DNA of 64,000 bases from Arhodomonas sp052060015 (GTDB taxonomy: Bacteria; Pseudomonadota; Gammaproteobacteria; Nitrococcales; Nitrococcaceae). The notes below the pieces were generated by a model. That model was not told where the DNA came from and searched no databases. It saw only the letters and a program-made list of their open reading frames with translations. The stretch is taken from NCBI RefSeq assembly GCF_052060015.1, contig NZ_JBPODZ010000004.1, positions 62,001-126,000 of the forward strand, in the 5' to 3' direction. The translations under genes were made by a program, and so were the position numbers. Numbering within the stretch: the first letter of the stretch is position 1; the number at the start of each line of letters is the position of its first letter. This document shows, piece after piece, positions 57,796-64,000 of this stretch.

Positions 57796-59376
57796 ATGAG
57801 TGTGACTTCACACGACGTGGCACACGGACACGAGCACAGCCAGGGATTCATTCGCCGCTGGCTGATGTCCACCAATCACAAGGATATCGGCACCCTCTAC
57901 TTGGTGACGGCGCTGATCGCGCTGTTCGTGGGTGGGGCCATGGCCATGGTGATCCGCGCGGAGCTGTTCCAGCCGGGCATGCAGGTGGTTGATCCCTATT
58001 TCTTCAACCAGATGACCACCATGCATGGGCTGATCATGATCTTCGGGGCGGTGATGCCGGCCTTCGTCGGTCTGGCCAACTGGATGGTCCCGATGATGGT
58101 CGGGGCGCCGGACATGGCGCTGCCGCGCATGAACAACTTCAGCTTCTGGCTGCTGCCGGTGGGTCTGCTGATCCTCGCCTCCACGCTGCTGATGCCCGGC
58201 GGCGCCCCCGCCGGCGGCTGGACCATGTATCCCCCGCTGGTGCTGCAGACGGGGCAGGCCTTTCCGTTCCTGATCTTCGGCATCCACATCCTGGGTATCA
58301 GCTCGATCATGGGCGCGATCAACGTCATCGCCACGGTGCTTAACATGCGCGCCCCGGGGATGACGCTGATGAAGATGCCGATGTTCGTGTGGACCTGGCT
58401 GATCACCGCCTTCCTGCTGATCGCCGTGATGCCCGTGCTGGCCGGGGCCATCACCATGCTGCTCACCGATCAGTTCTTCGGCACCACCTTCTTCAGCGCC
58501 GCCGGCGGTGGTGACCCGGTGCTCTATCAGCATATCTTCTGGTTCTTCGGGCACCCCGAGGTCTACATCATGATCCTGCCGGCGTTCGGCATCGTCTCGC
58601 AGATCGTGCCGACGTTCGCGCGCAAGCCGCTGTTCGGCTATGCCTCCATGGTCTATGCGACGGCGTCCATCGCGTTCCTGTCCTTCATCGTCTGGGCCCA
58701 CCATATGTTCACCGTGGGCATCCCGCTCGCCGGTGAGCTGTTCTTCATGTACGCGACCATGCTGATCGCGGTACCGACGGGGGTGAAGGTGTTCAACTGG
58801 GTGGCGACCATGTGGCGTGGGGCGATGACCTTCGAGACGCCCATGCTCTTCGCCCTGGGCTTCATCATCCTGTTCACCATCGGCGGCTTCTCGGGCCTGA
58901 TGCTCGCCATCGCCCCGGCGGACTTCCAGTACCACGACACCTACTTCGTGGTGGCGCACTTCCACTATGTGCTCGTCACGGGCGCGCTGTTCTCCATCAT
59001 CGCCGCGGTCTACTACTGGCTGCCGAAGTGGACCGGCGTGATGTACGACGAGCGCCTCGGCCAGTGGCACTTCTGGTTGTCGGTGGTCTTCGTCAACCTG
59101 CTGTTCTTCCCGCAGCACTTCCTCGGACTGGCCGGCATGCCGCGGCGTATCCCGGATTACTCCGTGCAGTTCACGGACTGGAACATGGTCTCCAGTATCG
59201 GCGCCTTCGGCTTCGGGCTCTCGCAGGTGCTGTTCGCCTATATCGTGATCCGCTGCATGAACGGCGTCGGTGAGAAGGCCGGAGCCCGCTGCTGGGAGGG
59301 CGCTGAGGGGCTGGAATGGGAGGTGCCGTCGCCGGCGCCGCACCACACCTTCGACACGCCGCCGGAGGTCCGCTGA
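57796..59376 (+). CDS. coxA: Cytochrome c oxidase subunit I
   Basis: This 526-residue catalytic subunit has 12 membrane helices. Heme a and a3/CuB ligands are visible in MTTMHGLIM, WFFGHPEVYIM (His-Tyr pair and the D-channel Glu), VWAHHMFT (two CuB His) and HFHYVL. The D-channel entry APDMALPRMNN and the K-channel Lys in PTGVKVFNW mark a type A1 proton-pumping oxidase. GGAGGAAG precedes the ATG. A 7-bp hairpin (59367-59386) surrounds its stop codon. Confidence 0.97.
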   Translation: MSVTSHDVAHGHEHSQGFIRRWLMSTNHKDIGTLYLVTALIALFVGGAMAMVIRAELFQPGMQVVDPYFFNQMTTMHGLIMIFGAVMPAFVGLANWMVPMMVGAPDMALPRMNNFSFWLLPVGLLILASTLLMPGGAPAGGWTMYPPLVLQTGQAFPFLIFGIHILGISSIMGAINVIATVLNMRAPGMTLMKMPMFVWTWLITAFLLIAVMPVLAGAITMLLTDQFFGTTFFSAAGGGDPVLYQHIFWFFGHPEVYIMILPAFGIVSQIVPTFARKPLFGYASMVYATASIAFLSFIVWAHHMFTVGIPLAGELFFMYATMLIAVPTGVKVFNWVATMWRGAMTFETPMLFALGFIILFTIGGFSGLMLAIAPADFQYHDTYFVVAHFHYVLVTGALFSIIAAVYYWLPKWTGVMYDERLGQWHFWLSVVFVNLLFFPQHFLGLAGMPRRIPDYSVQFTDWNMVSSIGAFGFGLSQVLFAYIVIRCMNGVGEKAGARCWEGAEGLEWEVPSPAPHHTFDTPPEVR

Positions 59377-59386
59377 ACGGCGGACC
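59367..59386 (+). other. Hairpin spanning the coxA stop codon
   Basis: The arms ggtccgc (59367-59373) and gcggacc (59380-59386) pair perfectly around a 6-base loop that holds the coxA TGA. No T tract follows. Such a structure may stabilise the coxBA message or lower read-through into the downstream genes; this is inference. Confidence 0.45.
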
Positions 59387-59399
59387 CCATGGGTTGGCA

Positions 59400-59513
59400 A
59401 TGACGCAGAGTCAACGACATAAGGAGCGCCGGCGGGGGATCTGGATCACGGTGGTAGTCCTGGTCCTGCTGGTGCTCGGCTTCTACATCGGGACCTTCGT
59501 GTCCAACATGTGA
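59400..59513 (+). CDS. 37-residue single-helix membrane peptide (oxidase mini-ORF)
   Basis: This tiny protein has a basic N-terminus (MTQSQRHKERRRG) and one membrane helix (about residues 14-33). Short genes of this kind commonly stand between coxA and ctaG in gammaproteobacteria and are thought to assist oxidase assembly. Here the next gene is coxC after 34 bases, and no ctaG follows. The peptide also resembles the first helix of CtaG/Cox11 in layout, so a remnant is a possible alternative. GGTTGG is the only weak ribosome site. Confidence 0.6.
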   Translation: MTQSQRHKERRRGIWITVVVLVLLVLGFYIGTFVSNM

Positions 59514-59547
59514 CCGGGTCCCCGTGAACGCGGGAGAGGAAGGGTAG

Positions 59548-60411
59548 ATGGCACACGCAGAGGGTGGGGGGTACTACGTCCCCGAATACAGCTACTGGCC
59601 GTTCGTCGCCAGCATCGGCCTGCTGGCCATGGGCACGGGCGCGGGTGGTTTCCTGCAGGGCCTTGACTGGGGCGGCTATGTGTTGGGCCTCGGTACCGCC
59701 ATTATGCTGGTGGTGTTCTTCGGCTGGTTCGGCAGCGTCATCCGGGAGGGCCTGTCCGGGTTATACAGCGACCAGGTGGATATCTCCTTCCGTTGGGGGA
59801 TGATTTGGTTCATCTTCTCGGAGGTGATGTTCTTCGGCGCCTTCTTCGGCGCCCTGTTCTATGCGCGGTTGCTCTCGGTGCCGTGGCTGAGCGGCGAGGA
59901 CCCGGCCACCAGCAAGTTCCTGTGGGACTCCGTGGTGCTGAGTTGGCCCACCGCGGGACCGGGGATGACGGATCTCGAGTTCCGTCCCATGGGCCCATGG
60001 CCGCTACCCACCATCAACACGATTATCCTCCTCACCTCGGGGGTGACCCTGACCATCGCCCATCATGCCCTCAAGGCCGGCGAGCGCGGCAAGCTCGTCG
60101 CGGGGATGTGGGCGACGGTGGCCCTCGGCACCGCCTTCATCCTGCTGCAGGGCTATGAGTATTACGAGGCCTGGACCCACCTCAACCTGCAGCTCGATAC
60201 CGGTATCTACGGCTCCACCTTCTTCATGCTCACCGGATTCCACGGCGCTCACGTGATCATGGGAACGATCATGCTGGTAGTGATCACGTTGCGCTGTATG
60301 CGGGGCCATTTCAGCGCCGATAACCACTTCGGCTTCGAGGGTGTGGCCTGGTACTGGCACTTCGTGGACGTGGTCTGGCTAGGGCTCTTCATCTTCGTCT
60401 ACATCCTGTAG
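59548..60411 (+). CDS. coxC: Cytochrome c oxidase subunit III
   Basis: This 287-residue protein has seven membrane helices and stabilises the proton-pumping core. It begins YYVPEYSYWPFVASIGL and carries FIFSEVMFFGAFFGA (with the conserved Glu), LILLTSG-type helices, STFFMLTGFHGAHV and a final WYWHFVDVVWLGLFIFVYIL. GGAAGGG precedes the ATG. It follows the mini-ORF directly. Confidence 0.96.
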   Translation: MAHAEGGGYYVPEYSYWPFVASIGLLAMGTGAGGFLQGLDWGGYVLGLGTAIMLVVFFGWFGSVIREGLSGLYSDQVDISFRWGMIWFIFSEVMFFGAFFGALFYARLLSVPWLSGEDPATSKFLWDSVVLSWPTAGPGMTDLEFRPMGPWPLPTINTIILLTSGVTLTIAHHALKAGERGKLVAGMWATVALGTAFILLQGYEYYEAWTHLNLQLDTGIYGSTFFMLTGFHGAHVIMGTIMLVVITLRCMRGHFSADNHFGFEGVAWYWHFVDVVWLGLFIFVYIL

Positions 60412-60437
60412 ACGGCGGCACTGAGGGTGCGGGCCCG

Positions 60438-60656
60438 TTAGGACAGCGGGCTCGCGTTCGGCTGTAGCACGCCCGTGAACAGTGCCAGGAGGATGAGCGC
60501 GAACAGCACCACGGAGAGGCTGATCCGCACGGTCAGTGCGTTCAGGGTACGACGGCTTTGGCTGCGGTCCTGAACGAGGAAGAACAGTCCCGAACCAAGG
60601 CTGGCAATGATCGCCAGCAGGGTGATGACGATTCCCGCCTTGATCAATAGAGTCAT
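60438..60656 (-). CDS. DUF2909 twin-transmembrane protein
   Basis: This 72-residue protein has two membrane helices (about 5-27 and 43-63) separated by a polar loop with QDRSQSRRTLNALTVRISLS, the DUF2909 pattern. It is often found in oxidase loci, on the opposite strand between coxC and surf1, exactly as here. It probably helps assembly or stability of the oxidase; no direct evidence is visible. Confidence 0.8.
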   Translation of the reverse strand: MTLLIKAGIVITLLAIIASLGSGLFFLVQDRSQSRRTLNALTVRISLSVVLFALILLALFTGVLQPNASPLS

Positions 60657-60731
60657 CGGATATTCTCGCCGCGTCACTGGGTGGTATGGCCCCCATTGTA
60701 CGCGACCGTGCGGGAAGGGGCGGAAGCCGGC

Positions 60732-61463
60732 GTGAGCCGGCGCCGTCTCGCCTTCCGCCCGCGGCTGCTGCCGAGCCTCGTCACGGCATTGCTGTTGCCT
60801 GTGTTGCTCGGTCTCGGGTTTTGGCAGCTCGACCGGGCGGACCAGAAGCGGGAGATCATCGAGGCCCGACAGGCGGCCGCCGAGGCCCCGGCGGTGGACC
60901 TCAACGCCGGCCTCCCCACCGCCGACGACGCGCGGTTCCGGCTCGCCGGGGCGCGCGGCCGCTTCGACGGTGAGCGCCAGTTCCTGCTTGAGAACCAGGT
61001 GCGCGATGGCGTGCTTGGCTACCGGATCATCACCCCGTTGCGCCTTGAGGGCGGGCACGAGGCGATACTCGTGGACCGGGGGTGGGTGGCGGCGCCGGCG
61101 AGTCGTCGGCATCTGCCCGATACCCGGGTGGATAGTGGGGAGCGGGAGGTCACCGGGCGGTTGGGCAAGGGGCCGTCGGTGGGCCTTCGGATGGGGCCCG
61201 CCTATGCCGGCGATGGCGGCTGGCCGCGGCGGGTGCAGTACTTGGATTTCGAGGCCATGGACGAGGCGCTGCCCTATGCCGTGCCGCACTATCTGCTGCG
61301 CACCGGTGCCGGGGCGGCGGAGGCGCGGCCGGAGGGGATGCGCTTCGGCCCGGAGCGGCACCACGGGTATGCCGTGCAGTGGTTCGCCCTGGCGACCGCC
61401 CTGGTGGTGATTTACATCGGCGTCAACCTGCGCCGCAGGAAGGACCATGAGCAGCACAGTTAA
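60732..61463 (+). CDS. SURF1-family oxidase assembly protein
   Basis: This 243-residue inner-membrane protein delivers heme a during cytochrome oxidase assembly. Membrane helices lie at both ends (about 13-31 and 213-232), with a periplasmic domain between. Hallmarks are LGFWQLDRADQKREII, YRIITPLRLEGG and ILVDRGWVAAP, then HHGYAVQWFALA at the second helix. GTG at 60732 (GGAAG upstream) is preferred; the frame is open from GTG 60681. It overlaps the next gene by 17 bases. Confidence 0.9.
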   Translation: MSRRRLAFRPRLLPSLVTALLLPVLLGLGFWQLDRADQKREIIEARQAAAEAPAVDLNAGLPTADDARFRLAGARGRFDGERQFLLENQVRDGVLGYRIITPLRLEGGHEAILVDRGWVAAPASRRHLPDTRVDSGEREVTGRLGKGPSVGLRMGPAYAGDGGWPRRVQYLDFEAMDEALPYAVPHYLLRTGAGAAEARPEGMRFGPERHHGYAVQWFALATALVVIYIGVNLRRRKDHEQHS

Positions 61464-62082
61464 CACCCATCGCGGGCGCTGGCAGATCGTCATCCTTGCG
61501 CTGGTGTTCTTCGGCCCCGCGATCCTCGCCTGGGTGCTGGTGATCAGCGGGTGGCGGCCCGGAGCTACCACCAACCACGGGGTGCTCGTCGAGCCGCCGG
61601 TCCGCCAGGCGGCCGAGGGCTGGCGCACCCGCAGCGGTGAGACCCTGGACGATGCATGGTTCACCGGCCACTGGAGCTGGGTGGTGCCCGTGTCGGGCGG
61701 CTGCACGGAGGCGTGCACCGAGATGCTCGACGAGCTCCGCCGTGCGCGCATCGCCCTAAACCAGGACGCGGACCGCGTGAGCGTTGTCCTCCTCCAGCCC
61801 CGCGGGGCCGATCGGTTGCCGGCGCCGGATCGGTTCCCCGCCCTGGTGGAGGTGACGGCCCCGGCGAAGGTGCTCGAAGGGTTGCTGGAGGATACCCCCG
61901 ACGACGGCACCGCCGGGCGTGGGCTGTTCATCGTCGATTACCTGGGCTTCCGGATGATGACCTATCCGATGCCGCTGGACAGCAAAGGGCTGCTGGAGGA
62001 CACCGAGCAGCTCCTGGAGATCGCCAAGGAGGAGGTGGAGGATTATCAGCAACTGGAGAAGGCCGGCGCCGTATCCCGGTGA
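61447..62082 (+). CDS. SCO-like thioredoxin-fold protein of the oxidase locus
   Basis: This 211-residue membrane-anchored protein has an N-terminal helix (about 12-33) and a periplasmic domain. The motif SGGCTEACTEML (about 83-94) has the CX3C spacing of copper-binding SCO proteins. The distal His that completes the SCO copper site was not found after the Cys pair, so copper delivery may be altered, or the protein may act in disulfide chemistry. The gene is conserved between surf1 and ctaA in gammaproteobacteria. AGGAAGG precedes the ATG. Confidence 0.75.
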   Translation: MSSTVNTHRGRWQIVILALVFFGPAILAWVLVISGWRPGATTNHGVLVEPPVRQAAEGWRTRSGETLDDAWFTGHWSWVVPVSGGCTEACTEMLDELRRARIALNQDADRVSVVLLQPRGADRLPAPDRFPALVEVTAPAKVLEGLLEDTPDDGTAGRGLFIVDYLGFRMMTYPMPLDSKGLLEDTEQLLEIAKEEVEDYQQLEKAGAVSR

Positions 62083-62104
62083 GCGTCGGTCCGGAGGCTA
62101 ACAG

Positions 62105-63112
62105 GTGAGATCTCGCGGCTTATTCCTGCGCCTGTCCCTGCTGGCAACGGCGTTGACACTGGTGGTGGTGGTGCTGGGTGCCTACGTTCGCCTGTCGGAC
62201 GCCGGCCTCGGCTGTCCGGACTGGCCGGGCTGCTACGGTCGCCTCACCGTGCCGGCGGGGGAGGGCGAGGTTGCTGCCGCCAACGCGGCCTTTCCCGAGC
62301 GGCCGGTGGAGATGGCCAAGGGCTGGAAGGAGATGGTGCACCGCTACGTGGCCGGTGCCCTGGGGCTGCTGGTGTTCGCTCTGGCGCTGCTGGCCTGGCG
62401 CAACCGGCAGGACCCGCACCAGCCCCTGGCCATCCCGCTGTTGCTGGTGGCGGTCATCCTGTTCCAGGCGCTCCTCGGGATGTGGACGGTGACCTGGAAG
62501 CTCAAGCCATTCATCGTCATGGCGCACCTGCTTGGCGGGCTCGCGACGCTGTCCCTGCTGGCCTGGCAGACCCTCCGCGTCGTGGGGGGAGCGGGGGCAC
62601 TCCAACTGCCGCCCATGCAGCGCGGCTTCCTCGTGTTCGCCACGGCGCTGCTGGTCGGCCAGATCGCCCTCGGTGGCTGGACCAGTGCCAACTACGCGGC
62701 CCTCGCCTGCAACGAGCTGCCCGCCTGCACCCAGGGCGAGCTATGGCCCGCCGACGCGGACTTCGCCGGCGGCTTCGAGCTTTGGCACGGCATCGGCCCG
62801 GACTACGAGTTCGGCCGGCACCTGAGCCGTGAGGCCAAGGTGGCGATCCACCTGGCCCATCGTGGCGGTGCGGTGGTCGTGCTGTTGGCCCTGCTCGCCC
62901 TCGCCGCGATGCTCGCGGGCCGCGGCGGTTTCGCTCGCGCCGGGGGCCTCGCGCTCGGCGCCGGTGTGACCCTGCAGTTCCTGCTCGGGCTCAGCAATGT
63001 GCAGTTCAGCTTGCCCCTGGGCGTGGCGGTGGCGCACAATGCGCTCGCTGCCCTTTTGCTTGTGCTGCTGGTCGCCTTGAACCACCACGCACATCCGAGC
63101 CGCCTGTCATGA
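62105..63112 (+). CDS. ctaA: Heme A synthase
   Basis: This 335-residue, eight-helix enzyme oxidises the methyl group of heme O to make heme A. The heme-ligand His lie in EMVHRYVAG, IVMAHLLGG, IHLAHRGGA and VAHNALAAL. Two Cys pairs (GLGCPDWPGCYG near 35-46 and LACNELPACTQ near 199-209) match the periplasmic loops of the family. The start is GTG. The stop overlaps the ctaB start in ATGA. Confidence 0.93.
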   Translation: MRSRGLFLRLSLLATALTLVVVVLGAYVRLSDAGLGCPDWPGCYGRLTVPAGEGEVAAANAAFPERPVEMAKGWKEMVHRYVAGALGLLVFALALLAWRNRQDPHQPLAIPLLLVAVILFQALLGMWTVTWKLKPFIVMAHLLGGLATLSLLAWQTLRVVGGAGALQLPPMQRGFLVFATALLVGQIALGGWTSANYAALACNELPACTQGELWPADADFAGGFELWHGIGPDYEFGRHLSREAKVAIHLAHRGGAVVVLLALLALAAMLAGRGGFARAGGLALGAGVTLQFLLGLSNVQFSLPLGVAVAHNALAALLLVLLVALNHHAHPSRLS

Positions 63113-64000
63113 ACCACACCGCATCCGTGGCCACCAGTACCGATTTGCCCGCGCACCGGCACTTGATCCGCCACTGGCGTGACTACTACGAGCTGTGCAA
63201 GCCCGGGGTAGTGGCGCTGATGGTCTTTACCGCCGTGGTCGGCGAATTGCTGGCGGTGGAGGGGGCCGTGCCGTGGCGCGCGCTCACCCTGGGGAACTTG
63301 GGCATCGCCCTGGCCGCGGCCTCCGCGGCCGCGGTGAATCACCTGGTGGACCGGGGCATCGACGCACGCATGGCACGCACCCGGGGCCGCCCATTGCCGA
63401 GCGGCCACATCCGGTTGCCCCACGCCGTGGCCTTCGCTGCGGTGCTCGGGGCGGCCGGGCTCGGCATCCTCTATGCCTTCGTCAATCCGCTGACCGCAGC
63501 GCTGACATTCGGCTCGCTGCTCGGCTACGCGGTGATCTATACCCTGTTCCTCAAGCGCGCGACCCCCCAGAACATCGTCATCGGCGGGGCGGCGGGCGCC
63601 GCGCCGCCCGTGCTCGGGTGGACGGCGGTGACAGGCACGGTGGATCCCCATGCGCTGCTGCTGTTCCTGATTATCTTCACCTGGACGCCGCCCCACTTCT
63701 GGGCACTCGCCATCCACCGCCGCGAGGAGTACGCGAAGGCCGACATCCCCATGCTTCCCGTGACCCACGGGGATCGCTTCACGCGCTGGCACGTGCTTTT
63801 CTATACGCTGTTGCTGGTGGCGGTGACCGCACTCCCCTTCGCTACCGGTATGAGCGGCTGGGTCTACTTCCTCGGTGCCATGGCCCTGGGGGCGGTGTAC
63901 CTGTACTACGGCGGGGCGATGCTGGTCAGTGATGATCCCTCGCTGCCGATGCGCTCCTTCGGCTACTCCATCATCTACCTGATGGCGCTGTTCGCACTGC
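63109..64000 (+). CDS. ctaB: Protoheme IX farnesyltransferase (3' end outside the window)
   Basis: This polytopic membrane enzyme adds the farnesyl tail to heme B to give heme O, the substrate of CtaA. The open frame runs from the ATG overlapping ctaA to the window edge (297 codons, no stop), so only the last few residues are missing. The Asp-rich motif NHLVDRGIDARMARTRGRPL (about 80-99) and the second motif WTPPHFWALAIHRREEYAKA (about 192-211) are clear. ctaA and ctaB together supply heme A for the oxidase upstream. Confidence 0.93.
   Translation, partial: MNHTASVATSTDLPAHRHLIRHWRDYYELCKPGVVALMVFTAVVGELLAVEGAVPWRALTLGNLGIALAAASAAAVNHLVDRGIDARMARTRGRPLPSGHIRLPHAVAFAAVLGAAGLGILYAFVNPLTAALTFGSLLGYAVIYTLFLKRATPQNIVIGGAAGAAPPVLGWTAVTGTVDPHALLLFLIIFTWTPPHFWALAIHRREEYAKADIPMLPVTHGDRFTRWHVLFYTLLLVAVTALPFATGMSGWVYFLGAMALGAVYLYYGGAMLVSDDPSLPMRSFGYSIIYLMALFAL

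Noticed and set aside
57808..59400. 530-codon open frame antisense to coxA
   Set aside because: It is the mirror of a highly conserved gene in a GC-rich genome. The translation is rich in His, Arg, Gln and Glu with no domain, and similar long antisense frames occur under recG, spoT and the BCCT gene.

Overview
The window is a dense, high-GC stretch of a gammaproteobacterial chromosome. Several features suggest a halophilic or haloalkaliphilic member of the Ectothiorhodospiraceae or a relative: a BCCT-type compatible-solute carrier with a stress protein, a Na+/H+ antiporter, and a stand-alone ectoine-pathway acetyltransferase (ectA). Other features are typical of the gammaproteobacterial core: pilMNOPQ-aroK-aroB-(dgt)-gltB-gltD-hemE, rph divergent from yicC-gmk-rpoZ-spoT-ridA-recG, comF-ubiC-ubiA, and an aa3-type oxidase locus. 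The lineage is inferred from gene content and synteny, not from a marker-gene search.

Regions: (1) 0-2.6 kb, a CBS/DUF294 signalling protein with a DEDDh exonuclease. (2) 2.7-12.5 kb, an osmoadaptation-flavoured accessory region: betaine carrier and UspA, Na+/H+ antiporter, a divergent pair of little-known TIM-barrel genes, an ectA-glutamate dehydrogenase pair, a DUF2238 membrane protein, a small acidic protein and a Tas-type reductase. (3) 12.6-15.5 kb, a tightly overlapping cobUTCS operon for cobamide salvage. (4) 15.5-18.4 kb, a folB-folK-midA-uppP operon, with plsY divergent from it. (5) 19.1-34.9 kb, one long minus-strand block: pilMNOPQ, aroK, aroB, dgt, gltB, gltD, hemE and a Nudix hydrolase. 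(6) 35.1-43.6 kb, PBP1A, a conserved unknown, citrate synthase, L31 type B, DUF3135, a large Ig-like lipoprotein and SirB2. (7) 43.6-53.1 kb, a CPXCG protein, hemW, rdgB and rph (minus), then yicC-gmk-rpoZ-spoT-ridA-recG (plus). (8) 53.1-56.2 kb, ubiA, ubiC and comF divergent from bioC. (9) 56.3-64.0 kb, cytochrome c oxidase with its assembly genes (DUF2244, coxB, coxA, a mini-ORF, coxC, DUF2909, surf1, an SCO-like gene, ctaA and the start of ctaB, which runs off the end).

Almost every gene has a familiar family. The parts most worth a second look are the 6.3-10.2 kb island (two poorly characterised TIM-barrel genes plus ectA-GDH), the absence of ctaG/cox11 at its usual place in the oxidase locus (a 37-residue membrane peptide stands there), a family of gccac...gtggc palindromic elements with about 10-nt internal periodicity (one supplies the 3' end of rdgB), and the 754-residue surface lipoprotein. 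No tRNA, rRNA, CRISPR array, insertion sequence or prophage was seen.
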